Shown: positions 9,301 to 16,025, counted from the stretch's first letter. The stretch: DNA of 31,388 bases from Bacteroidetes bacterium UBA2364 (GCA_002344075.1 DDTM01000122.1:1-31388), one strand, 5' to 3'. Notes: generated by a model from the sequence alone, not told the origin. Numbers and translations: made by a program.

Positions 9301-9443
9301 AAGCCATCGAAGCCATCCGACAAGACTTTGAGAAGATCATCATTATTACCCACTTAGACGAACTAAAAAATGCCTTTCCGGTTCGGATTGAAGTCAGAAA
9401 AGAACCCGATGGCTCACGATACGAAGTGTACCACGAAGGCTAA
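6384..9443 (+). CDS. sbcC: SbcC/Rad50-type SMC-family ATPase with zinc hook
   Basis: SbcC/Rad50 pairs with the nuclease SbcD/Mre11 to open and process double-strand breaks and hairpin ends. The 1019-aa protein (counted from GTG 6384) starts with LSLENFLSYRRPE and has Walker A GGNGQGKS at 33-40. Long Gln/Glu-rich coiled coils flank a central zinc hook CPTCGTRL (Cys513, Cys516). The C-terminal lobe holds the ABC signature ETFSGGEAFRIDFALRIALS, Walker B TLVIDEGFGTQD and the H-loop IIIITH. Length and hook are as expected for the family. No sbcD lies next to it; upstream is the CvpA-like gene and downstream, after 23 bases, a P450. Confidence 0.93.
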   Translation: MIPVSLSLENFLSYRRPEEPLNFEGFNVACLSGGNGQGKSALLDAITWALWGEGRKSQGTVKPDEHLMRSGASEMSVTFVFDLEGTRFRVKRYFGKSGSRKTQKSNLEFQVFDAERGEFVTQTGARIKDTQGVLNQHLGLTYETFINASFLLQGRSDQFTKQAPTERKRILADILNLHRYEQLREKALEKAKEARNSLEVAEMRLQQLEEQTRDLPHWIEVRDEAKQSLHIQEKSLQAFKSQELLVLNELISLDLKVSEIRAEERHLAQLLEQTAFTQDRRTTLDRLITEAAGLMQEEARIRTENELFLRLSAEQEALQHKSELARSFEDQLSRIEQEIQKRIVTTEQELASLKQGFLHYTTQLNEEDARILREPEVLRALRESLEATAKWEAMKLVKEKVQSLTEALARVSQEITIKERSLQIEKTRIMNEIKDLAHVVVQKESLSVALVQAQESHQLFLQHTETLHELRTIGQVQKAEMQAEKAKSQQLETEIEQLHQNKLLVQHAKSETCPTCGTRLTEDHRSHMLELYTEQEAEAAQRKIRQDTLYAEKRRIVQETSQKYKTLEAICSQMADSSSRLTTAQTAFMRVEQAEERALVLQKSLSDTEQKIQNRTGIKLLDEEKQQYLSALQQLAFNETAFSQLAQLAARKDLLERERRTIEAARGKAESLRVKTQHTEHQAQQLRSDLATGIITQELEAKKAVIRQKMAEVGYDRARHQEVRLALGRLKNVPQQFNNLLNAIINANRYTTEQKDLFAQEATLSEQQVATRQRLHQLREATSVRPSFEAKRVELAGYITQTQQNLDTSREQLGRLESRIDIGEKDRDEIQRIKTQNRETIRQRELFTHLSKAFGPEGIPAIIIEETLPELQDRANDLLSRLTDGRMSIRLETIKNMKSGGSKSTLDIIINDELAQPRPYETFSGGEAFRIDFALRIALSQLLAERAGVRIRTLVIDEGFGTQDQQGIQQMIEAIEAIRQDFEKIIIITHLDELKNAFPVRIEVRKEPDGSRYEVYHEG

Positions 9444-9466
9444 ATACCACAATAAATACCATAAAT

Positions 9467-10861
9467 ATGCGTCCCAAGTCGTTTTCTTTCTGGTTCACCA
9501 TCCGACGTTTGCCTACAATCCTACGATCCCCTTTGGCCTATATCATAGAAATGGCACAGAAAGAAGAGGCAATCATCAACCTTGGCTCAGGAATCATTCC
9601 GGTTTATCTCGTCAACCATCCAGATGCAGCCAATCAAGTTTTGGTAACAGAGGCCAAAAAATTTTATCGAGGGAGCGCGATCAATAGCTTAAGGGATTTT
9701 TTGGGAAATGGACTATTGACCAGTAATGGAGAACAGTGGCAACGCCAGCGTCAATTAGTACAACCTGCTTTCCGATCTCATGCAATTTCGCAATACGCTC
9801 GTGCTATGGATGTTCAAATTACCCGTTATATGAGCCAATGGGAACAGTTCTTGACGACTGGCAGCCTAAAGGAACTGAACATGACCCAAGACATGCTCAT
9901 CTTAGCCCAGAACAACATTCTTGCGGCCTTATTCGACATTCATCATCACCCTGAAGCCCAAGTCTTACATAACGCATTAGAAACCATCCAACACACCATC
10001 ATTTCCATCTCTTTGTGGGAAGCCGTTGGGACTGGATTTGGCACTATTTTCGGCAAAAAAACAGGGAATGCCCTGTATGACCTCCTTGCGTCGAAACAAA
10101 AGAAGACCTATGAGGAAGCCAAAACGACCATTCAAAAATATATCAGAAGCCTCATCGCTGCCCGAAAAATAGATTTATTGGAACGCCACGATAACAACCG
10201 AATGGATCTATTTTCCCAACTTATCCGTGCCCAACAAGAAGGCAAAATGTCTGAGCAACAGTTGGAGGATGAGGCAATCACCTTATTTGTTGCCGGATTT
10301 GATACCACAGGGCACACGCTTAGTTGGCTTTGGTATCTTCTATCCAGACACCCCGACATTCAGGAAAATATTCGTTCCGAATTGCGCACACTCCCACACG
10401 ATGCAGACGCAGCCACGTTGGCAAAATCGTCGCTACCCTATCTTGAAGCCACCATTCACGAAGTTTTGCGGCTCTATCCGGTTGCATGGCTTTCTTTGCG
10501 CTCCCCTATCGAGAAGGTCCAAATTGCAGGTTATGATCTTCCCGAAAAGGCGAGCCTCGTGATCACGCCGTACACCCTACATCGCCTTCCATCGTATTGG
10601 CCTGATCCCGAAAAATTTGACCCTACGCGATTTCTAAACCGCGACACTCCAGATGTAACAGGCGCTTATCTTCCATTTAGCGCAGGTCCGCATACGTGTA
10701 TCGGGAAGCGCCTTGCCTTGTTAGAAATGAAAATGATTGTGGCGCGGGTAATCCAAAAATACCGGGTGGAGGATGGAAACCATAAAGCCTCAAAACCCAA
10801 AGCCATGATTACATTAGCCGCGCACCCAAATGTCCACGTAAAGGTATCGGCCTATACCTGA
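9467..10861 (+). CDS. Cytochrome P450
   Basis: Heme-thiolate monooxygenase, 464 aa, soluble bacterial type without a clear membrane anchor. Landmarks are the helix C motif WQRQRQLVQPAF, the I-helix oxygen-binding AGFDTTGHTLSW, the K-helix ExxR in EVLRLYP, PERF-like DPTRF, and the heme-ligand loop FSAGPHTCIG with Cys411. The loop has His where most P450s have Arg two residues before the Cys. The stretch after the K-helix (RLYPVAWLSLR, then VITPYTLHRLPSYW) recalls CYP175-type beta-carotene hydroxylases, so carotenoid hydroxylation is one possibility, from memory only. No ferredoxin or reductase gene is nearby. It follows the SbcC-like gene by 23 bases without a Shine-Dalgarno. Confidence 0.95.
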   Translation: MRPKSFSFWFTIRRLPTILRSPLAYIIEMAQKEEAIINLGSGIIPVYLVNHPDAANQVLVTEAKKFYRGSAINSLRDFLGNGLLTSNGEQWQRQRQLVQPAFRSHAISQYARAMDVQITRYMSQWEQFLTTGSLKELNMTQDMLILAQNNILAALFDIHHHPEAQVLHNALETIQHTIISISLWEAVGTGFGTIFGKKTGNALYDLLASKQKKTYEEAKTTIQKYIRSLIAARKIDLLERHDNNRMDLFSQLIRAQQEGKMSEQQLEDEAITLFVAGFDTTGHTLSWLWYLLSRHPDIQENIRSELRTLPHDADAATLAKSSLPYLEATIHEVLRLYPVAWLSLRSPIEKVQIAGYDLPEKASLVITPYTLHRLPSYWPDPEKFDPTRFLNRDTPDVTGAYLPFSAGPHTCIGKRLALLEMKMIVARVIQKYRVEDGNHKASKPKAMITLAAHPNVHVKVSAYT

Positions 10862-10911
10862 TTTAAAGCGTATCCATCAGTGTACATTTCAAGTTCGCAG
10901 AAGAAGAAACA

Positions 10912-10956
10912 CCCAATGGCCTCGTGGGGGCAGAATCATAACGAGAAGCCATTGGG
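10912..10956. terminator. Long hairpin between convergent genes, likely a terminator or structured intergenic element
   Basis: CCCAATGGC (10912-10920) pairs perfectly with GCCATTGGG (10948-10956). Directly inside, CTCGT (10921-10925) pairs with ACGAG (10941-10945), giving 14 pairs with a two-base bulge. No T run follows on the + strand and only a T-rich stretch on the minus strand. It sits between the P450 stop (10861) and the convergent acyltransferase stop (11025). No other feature was seen in this 163-base gap. Confidence 0.55.
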
Positions 10957-11024
10957 CCAAGCGTAAAATGTGCAGGAGGTGTTCACGCGGCACTTTGGAA
11001 AGTCTTGAGATGCCCCCCACTGCC

Positions 11025-11810
11025 TTATTCATTTTGATTCTCTGGCAAGAACTCTTTCAAACAACGTCCGCTTTCCAATTCGTCTCCTAAAGACTCCATA
11101 AGTTTCGTAAAAGCAATACCATCCATCATACGGTGATTGGCGGAAAAGCTGATATTTATTTGCCATTTCTCCTCTTGTTTATGCAATACCCCAATCACCA
11201 CTTGTAGCGTAAATAAACTTGGGGACTGTCCGTACCCATCTCGTTTACTCACATGTGTAAGCGAAGTAATGCCTACCTTAGTTTGCATTTCTGCAAAATA
11301 TCTACGAAAAAATGGCTTACATAAATTATATAATATTCGTCTAAAAGACTGTGGAAGGGTTAAAAAAATTTGGGTTCCGGGCGGCATTTTTACAGGATTT
11401 CTACGCAGTTTTTTAGCAGCGCTGATTAACTCATCTTCTATCACCTTCGCTCCTTTTTCCTCCACTCGTTCAAAGACCCAATACCAAGGCAACCAGATAT
11501 TGTCCGGCATCTTTGCTTCCATTACCAGTGCAATATCTACCTTTTCTGGAATCAGCCATTTGTTTCCATAAGAAGCCGCCAAGAGGTGTTTTTGTCCTTC
11601 CAATACCTTCCCCAAACAACGCATCACATACGCCACCACACTCGGTGGCCTTCGGTGTGCCCTTCTTGCTTCCTCAAATGCCGCTTGATAGGCATCCATA
11701 TTGGCTTTTCCCCACGCATGAATCCTTTCTTCAGGGCGTCCCAACCACAACGCATCATCCAACATGCGACGATACAGAGAAGGGGTTTCCGTTCTGTATT
11801 TTAAAGACAT
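11025..11810 (-). CDS. Stand-alone E2-type (2-oxoacid dehydrogenase) acyltransferase domain protein
   Basis: The C-terminal SANHRMMDGIAFTKLMESL is the catalytic HxxxDG motif of the lipoyl-acyltransferase/chloramphenicol acetyltransferase fold (His226, Asp230 counted from ATG 11810). The 261-aa protein is only the size of a catalytic domain. No lipoyl domain, E1/E3-binding domain or linker is present, so it is not a normal E2 subunit. The N-terminal SLYRRMLDDALWLGRPEERIH segment is unlike that of PDH E2 proteins. The ORF could start at 11864, but MSLKYRTETP at 11808-11810 is the sensible start. It is transcribed alone, convergent with P450 and divergent from thrC. The acyl donor and substrate are unknown. 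Confidence 0.75.
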   Translation of the reverse strand: MSLKYRTETPSLYRRMLDDALWLGRPEERIHAWGKANMDAYQAAFEEARRAHRRPPSVVAYVMRCLGKVLEGQKHLLAASYGNKWLIPEKVDIALVMEAKMPDNIWLPWYWVFERVEEKGAKVIEDELISAAKKLRRNPVKMPPGTQIFLTLPQSFRRILYNLCKPFFRRYFAEMQTKVGITSLTHVSKRDGYGQSPSLFTLQVVIGVLHKQEEKWQINISFSANHRMMDGIAFTKLMESLGDELESGRCLKEFLPENQNE

Positions 11811-11877
11811 GATCAAGATTTTCCTTCTATTTATACCAGACACACCTTGTCGAACAGGGTGCATGGGTCAAAAGGTC

Positions 11878-11906
11878 GTGAAATACCCAATTGGAAGAGG
11901 TATAAT
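11878..11906 (+). promoter_or_regulatory. Candidate sigma70-like promoter for thrC
   Basis: GTGAAA (11878-11883) and a perfect TATAAT (11901-11906) are separated by 17 bases, about 50 bases before the thrC ATG at 11957. Confidence 0.55.
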
Positions 11907-11956
11907 ATAAACGATAATTGCTATTTTTCAATTTTTATATTCAGATCTGACGTTTT

Positions 11957-13273
11957 ATGAACCCCACAACTTTCAAAAGCACCCGGACCGATACCCGTTC
12001 ATTTCGATTTTCAGAAGCACTTCTTCAGGGCCTATCCGAAGATGGCGGTCTCTTTATCCCCGAAGCAATCCCTGATCTACCTGTGGGTTGGCGTGATCAG
12101 ACGGCCTTCAACGAGTTAGGACTGTTGGTTCTCCGCAATTGGCTTGGCAACGAACTTCCCGAAGCCGATTTGGCATCTTTGGTGACAGATGCCCTTAATT
12201 TCCCTGTTCCCGTCGTCAGACTGCAAGACTCGGCCTACCTCGGCGAGCAAACAGCGGTTCTTGAATTAACCCACGGCCCTACGCTGTCTTTTAAAGACTT
12301 TGGAGCCAGAACGATGGCACGCTTGATGGCCTATTTTCTTTCTAAACAAGGCCGTAAACTCACCATTTTGGTGGCTACTTCGGGCGATACAGGAAGTGCC
12401 GTTGCAGATGGATTCTCGGGCTTAGATGGCATTGAGGTGGTTTTGTTGTACCCAAAAGGGCAGGTAAGCCCTGTACAGGAAATGCAATTGGTGGTTTCCC
12501 GCCCCGGTGTGCGTTCATTTGCCGTAGAAGGAACGTTTGACGATTGCCAACGAATGGTTAAGGAGGCTTTTATGGATCCAGTCTTGGCGCATTTGCCTCT
12601 TTCCTCGGCCAATTCCATCAACATTGGACGCTTGTTGCCACAATCGCTATACTACATTTGGGCCTATCTACAAATGGATTGTCCCGTCATCAATTTTTGT
12701 GTGCCCAGTGGCAATTTGGGCAACCTGACTGGCGGTCTTTTTGCTTGCGAAGGCGGCCTTCCGGTGAATCAGTTTGTGGTAGCACACAATGCCAATAATT
12801 TCTTTCCAACCTATTTGGAAACCCACCAGGCCAACTACAAGCCTTCTGTCCGGACAGTATCCAATGCGATGGATGTGGGTGTACCCAGTAATTTCGAGCG
12901 GCTACAATCACTTTTTACCCCACAAGGACTAAACGACCGATTGTGGGCAACCAGTGTAAGCGATGAAGAAACCACTGCCACCATGCAGCGGGTATATCAG
13001 GAAACAGGATACGTGGCATGTCCACATACCGCTGTTGGACTGGAGGCCGTACACCGATATCGTCGAGAAACAGGCGACCATACCCCGATTGTGGTGCTCT
13101 CTACGGCACATCCGGCCAAATTTCCGGAGGTAGTGGGCTCGGCCTTACAGGTGGAGCCACCAAAAGCAGAAGCGCTCGAATTGCTTAAATCTCGAACGTT
13201 TACCCACTATACACTCTCGAAAACCCTTGAAGCCCTGCGTGAGGTACTTCTGAAAAAGCCTCATGATACATAA
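11957..13273 (+). CDS. thrC: Threonine synthase
   Basis: PLP enzyme converting O-phosphohomoserine to threonine. The 438-aa length fits the ThrC type of gamma-proteobacteria and Bacteroidota. Early GLSEDGGLFIPEAIP is a family hallmark; THGPTLSFKDFGARTM places the PLP-binding lysine at residue 113; ATSGDTGSAVADGF is the phosphate-binding loop; and IVVLSTAHPAKFPEVV lies near the C-terminus. It stands alone here, without thrA or thrB, and is followed by a strong terminator. No Shine-Dalgarno precedes ATG 11957. The threonine-consuming ilvA lies about 9 kb away on the other strand. Confidence 0.95.
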   Translation: MNPTTFKSTRTDTRSFRFSEALLQGLSEDGGLFIPEAIPDLPVGWRDQTAFNELGLLVLRNWLGNELPEADLASLVTDALNFPVPVVRLQDSAYLGEQTAVLELTHGPTLSFKDFGARTMARLMAYFLSKQGRKLTILVATSGDTGSAVADGFSGLDGIEVVLLYPKGQVSPVQEMQLVVSRPGVRSFAVEGTFDDCQRMVKEAFMDPVLAHLPLSSANSINIGRLLPQSLYYIWAYLQMDCPVINFCVPSGNLGNLTGGLFACEGGLPVNQFVVAHNANNFFPTYLETHQANYKPSVRTVSNAMDVGVPSNFERLQSLFTPQGLNDRLWATSVSDEETTATMQRVYQETGYVACPHTAVGLEAVHRYRRETGDHTPIVVLSTAHPAKFPEVVGSALQVEPPKAEALELLKSRTFTHYTLSKTLEALREVLLKKPHDT

Positions 13274-13322
13274 GCACTCATCAGGTTAAGGCCCTTTCAA
13301 TTAAACCGAGAAAGCTATCTTG

Positions 13323-13372
13323 AATCCGGATTTCTGTCTATATGAACACAGAGATCCGGATTGAACCTTTTT
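13323..13372 (+). terminator. Strong rho-independent terminator after thrC
   Basis: A 15-base arm starting AATCCGGATT (13323-13337) pairs with 13348-13362 with a single T-G wobble and a 10-base loop. GAACC and a run of five T follow. The hairpin is nested inside a longer perfect 10-base inverted repeat (13306-13315 with 13379-13388). Confidence 0.85.
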
Positions 13373-13374
13373 GT

Positions 13375-13767
13375 TTAGGCTTTCTCGGGACGATAAATCA
13401 AAAGTGGGATCAACACCAATAGCCCCATAACAGCAAATCCGAACATTCCTTGTCCATTTGCACTATAAAACCCACCCCAAAGACCAAATCCGAGAAGGCC
13501 TAAACTTACCAACAGGGCTTGGATCCAGTTGGATGCATTGTTTTCTTTTTTGATTTGTGTACTCAAGAATAGTAACCATGCACCCATAAGAAACATGGTC
13601 ATGCTGCTAAAGACCCAAATAAGGATCAAGTCATCACGGGCCTCCCCTGTAACATAGCCTTTCGAAATGGCATCAAATTGCGCAGAAAGTCCTGCTGTAG
13701 CGTGTGGGATAGAGGCCAGCACCAACAATCCACCGGAAATCCGGCAAGTCCAAGAAAGCAACTTCAT
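13375..13767 (-). CDS. Small four-helix membrane protein of unknown function
   Basis: I do not recognise the family. The 130-aa protein has four hydrophobic stretches at roughly residues 8-27, 47-68, 82-101 and 106-125, with short polar loops (ISKGYVTGEARDD after helix 1; a basic KKENN before helix 3). It resembles DUF4345-like small integral membrane proteins only in general layout. It is transcribed leftward as a single gene from ATG 13765-13767. Its last codons overlap the outer arm of the inverted repeat that surrounds the thrC terminator. No Shine-Dalgarno was seen. Confidence 0.7.
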   Translation of the reverse strand: MKLLSWTCRISGGLLVLASIPHATAGLSAQFDAISKGYVTGEARDDLILIWVFSSMTMFLMGAWLLFLSTQIKKENNASNWIQALLVSLGLLGFGLWGGFYSANGQGMFGFAVMGLLVLIPLLIYRPEKA

Positions 13768-13920
13768 GTATATAATGTCTAAATGAAACAGTTACTTAGG
13801 GCGGTGTTGCAAAATACACCTATTCAGACCAGCTTCAAAAAATTTCTTCTTACGCATCATGAACACACGCTCGGCCTCTGCGTTGTATATTCTTCTTTCA
13901 TTAACCCAAAACGCCTCATT

Positions 13921-14709
13921 ATGCTTCCGATATATCAAGTAGATGCATTTAGCAACAAACTTTTTGGAGGTAACCCCGCTGCCGTTGTGCCCTTATCCAA
14001 GTGGCTTCCCGATACCGTAATGCTGGCGATTGCCGCAGAGAACAATTTGGCCGAGACTGCTTTTTTTGTACAAAATCCGGATGGAACCTATCATTTGCGT
14101 TGGTTCACCCCAAAATTAGAGGTTCCTCTTTGTGGCCATGCCACCCTTGCGACAGCACACGTCCTATTTGATCATTTGGGGGTAACAACCCAAGAGCTTA
14201 TTTTTCATTCAGCCAGCGGCCCTTTAACCGTTACCCAAAAAGCGGACCGTCTGGAACTGAACTTGCCCGCAGAAACGATAGGCAGCATTAACCCGCCAAA
14301 AGCACTAACGGATGGCTTGGGCATACAACCCATTTTTACTGGTATGGCCAAGCATTACCTTTTGGCAGTATTACCCGATGAAGCCTGTATCCGTATGCTC
14401 GTGCCAGATTTTGCCGCTTTGGCCTCATTGGAGGCATTGGGCATTATTGTAACAGCACAGGGAAATGATGTTGATTTTGTTTCGCGTTTTTTTGCGCCAA
14501 AGGCTGGAATCAATGAAGATCCGGTTACGGGTTCGGCGCATTGTGTATTGGTTCCTTTTTGGGCTAAACAGTTGGGGAAAAGCAATTTTGTGGCACAACA
14601 ACTTTCTAAACGGAGCGGAACCCTTTGGTGTACTTTAGATGGCGATCGGGTGCTTATGTCTGGATATGCCAAAACGTATTTGATAGGAACATTTGCGCAT
14701 GAGAATTAG
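13921..14709 (+). CDS. PhzF-family isomerase/epimerase-like protein
   Basis: PhzF-fold proteins resemble diaminopimelate epimerase and include isomerases such as the phenazine enzyme. Starting at ATG 13921 (MLPIYQVDAF) gives 262 aa, the family size; the frame is open 46 codons further upstream, but that part is not family-like. Catalytic Glu45 lies in NLAETAFF, Gly72-His73 in LCGHATLATAH, and Asp200 in NEDPVTGSAHC, matching the PhzF active-site pattern. No phenazine gene is nearby, so a housekeeping or detoxification role is more likely. Its stop overlaps the start of the next lipoprotein gene by 11 bases, suggesting co-transcription. Confidence 0.92.
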   Translation: MLPIYQVDAFSNKLFGGNPAAVVPLSKWLPDTVMLAIAAENNLAETAFFVQNPDGTYHLRWFTPKLEVPLCGHATLATAHVLFDHLGVTTQELIFHSASGPLTVTQKADRLELNLPAETIGSINPPKALTDGLGIQPIFTGMAKHYLLAVLPDEACIRMLVPDFAALASLEALGIIVTAQGNDVDFVSRFFAPKAGINEDPVTGSAHCVLVPFWAKQLGKSNFVAQQLSKRSGTLWCTLDGDRVLMSGYAKTYLIGTFAHEN

Positions 14710-15292
14710 ACTTTTAAACCATGTTAGGAGCATTGGGGTCTTGTTCATGTTACTAACATGGGCAAGATGCGACGTTTTCGCTCCTCGGATACCGGAAAAT
14801 CCTAATGGGATTGGTGGTACATGGCTCCAGCCGGATACGCCAGATCGTGTAGTGGAAAACCTGAAAAACGCAATTGCAGAACGAAATGTACAGCATTATT
14901 CCAAATCCTTGGCTGTTGGCCTTGTTTTCCAGCCGACCATTACTTCCGAAAACCGAGATCCCGTACTATGGACCAAATGGGGTCCGAACGAAGAAGAAAC
15001 CTATTTCGCCCGCCTAGCAATAGCTGCGGCCCCATTTACGGGTCATAGCCTCCAATTACTGGAGGCCTCGCAAGTGATTGTAGATAATCGGCATGTCTCT
15101 TTTCAGGCCACTTATATCCTGCGTATGCAACACAGCCGATCAAACGAAGGCATTCCCGTGGAGGCAAACGGAAAATTGATCTGGAACATGGTACAACAGG
15201 CAGACGGACTTTGGCAGATAGCGCGTTGGACCGATCAAGGAATAGGAAGTACGCCTTCGTGGAGCGATCTGAAAGCCGCTTTTGTAAAATAG
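14699..15292 (+). CDS. Putative lipoprotein with C-x-x-FAP motif (first of a tandem pair)
   Basis: Unrecognised 197-aa protein. A hydrophobic signal segment (residues 11-20) ends at Cys24 in LTWARCDVFAP. The lipobox is weak because Arg precedes the Cys, so lipidation is uncertain. The mature part looks like a small alpha/beta fold: DRVVENLKNAIAERNVQHYSKSL, a strand-rich middle, and a closing GLWQIARWTDQG, a layout common in NTF2/SnoaL-like proteins. It overlaps the PhzF gene by 11 bases, and its stop lies 7 bases before the next lipoprotein. A TTG at 14693 is an alternative start. The shared FAP motif and similar C-terminus suggest it is a paralogue of its downstream neighbour. Confidence 0.75.
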   Translation: MRIRLLNHVRSIGVLFMLLTWARCDVFAPRIPENPNGIGGTWLQPDTPDRVVENLKNAIAERNVQHYSKSLAVGLVFQPTITSENRDPVLWTKWGPNEEETYFARLAIAAAPFTGHSLQLLEASQVIVDNRHVSFQATYILRMQHSRSNEGIPVEANGKLIWNMVQQADGLWQIARWTDQGIGSTPSWSDLKAAFVK

Positions 15293-15299
15293 TTCCTAT

Positions 15300-15824
15300 A
15301 TGAACCACATCCATAGTTCCGTTTTGATCTTAGGATTATTCACAACCGCTTTTATTTTTGGGGGATGTAATCCGTTTGCGCCAGCCCTCGAAGAAGGAAA
15401 CCCATATCAGCATCTATTAGGCGATCCGACAACCATAGACGGCTTTTTTACCAATTTCAAAAATGGATACGAATTACGGGATATGTCCATTTATCAACCT
15501 CTTATAGATTCTTCTTTTACATTTATTTATCGAGATTTTGAAGCAGGAATAGATCGCCAGTGGGGATATGCACAAGAAATTGAGTCCACCCGCCAAATGT
15601 TTCAGCGGGCAGATCTAATCCGGTTAGACTGGAACCAAATTGTGGTACAAGAGGTGGCTCCAGACAATAAAACGGCACAAATTATCCGTTCCTTCAACCT
15701 GACAATTTCGTTAGGAGCAGGAGAGGTTTTTCGAGGGAGCGGGCGGATAAATTTCCTACTCTCCCGTAGAAGCACTGCCCTGCCGTGGCGACTCCGGCAA
15801 TGGCGTGATGAAAGTGAGACATAG
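15300..15824 (+). CDS. Putative lipoprotein with C-N-PFAP motif (second of a tandem pair)
   Basis: A 174-aa protein with a clear lipoprotein signal: hydrophobic residues 8-20, then IFGGC with Cys23, followed by NPFAP. The mature domain has a helix (TTIDGFFTNFKNGYELRD), mixed strands and a closing WRLRQWRDES. It mirrors the upstream protein (C-D-V-FAP start, WQIARWTDQG end), so the two look like diverged duplicates, probably with an NTF2-like fold. The 7-base gap indicates one operon with the PhzF gene. Function is unknown; an outer-membrane or periplasmic location is inferred from the lipobox. Confidence 0.8.
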   Translation: MNHIHSSVLILGLFTTAFIFGGCNPFAPALEEGNPYQHLLGDPTTIDGFFTNFKNGYELRDMSIYQPLIDSSFTFIYRDFEAGIDRQWGYAQEIESTRQMFQRADLIRLDWNQIVVQEVAPDNKTAQIIRSFNLTISLGAGEVFRGSGRINFLLSRRSTALPWRLRQWRDESET

Positions 15825-15967
15825 ACCATTTTGTTAGATGCCTCTCCACGACTCTACTCAGCCCAAAACGCCTTACCCATCGCGTTTGGACCGACGATCA
15901 TTACCTTAGAGTGACCGACCGCATTTTCTGTGGCCGTTTCTTTTGACCTAACCTTCAAATCAGAAAC

Positions 15968-15997
15968 TTGCGTATGGCAAACGAGGAGAATTATATT
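15968..15997 (+). promoter_or_regulatory. Candidate promoter of the heme/iron operon
   Basis: TTGCGT (15968-15973) and TATATT (15992-15997) with an 18-base spacer put a start site near 16004, just before the palindrome at 16009. The -35 is a moderate match. Otherwise the 207-base gap 15825-16031 shows nothing. Confidence 0.4.
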
Positions 15998-16008
15998 AAA
16001 ATCGTTAA

Positions 16009-16025
16009 TTAGAATTAGTCTAAAT
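16009..16025 (+). promoter_or_regulatory. Candidate iron-responsive operator (TTAGA-N5-TCTAA; TTAG-T-CTAA)
   Basis: TTAGA (16009-16013) and TCTAA (16019-16023) form a perfect inverted repeat. A tighter one, TTAG-T-CTAA (16015-16023), overlaps it. The core resembles DtxR/IdeR-type and Bacteroidota Fur-like sites, but the regulator is not in the window. It lies right after the candidate -10 and 6 bases before the porin ATG, a suitable place for repression. AGTCTAAA is shared with the suf promoter region. Confidence 0.45.

Noticed and set aside
6859..9353. Many minus-strand open frames inside the SbcC-like gene
   Set aside because: They are Cys/Ser/Arg-rich shadows of the Gln/Glu-rich coiled coil, not genes.
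9444..9466. Repeated AATACCA before the P450 gene
   Set aside because: Two short A/T-rich copies in a 23-base gap carry no clear function.
13772..13784. ATGTCTAAATGAA, similar to the shared iron-box octamer
   Set aside because: It lacks the AG before TCTAAA and any dyad, and sits before genes without an iron link.
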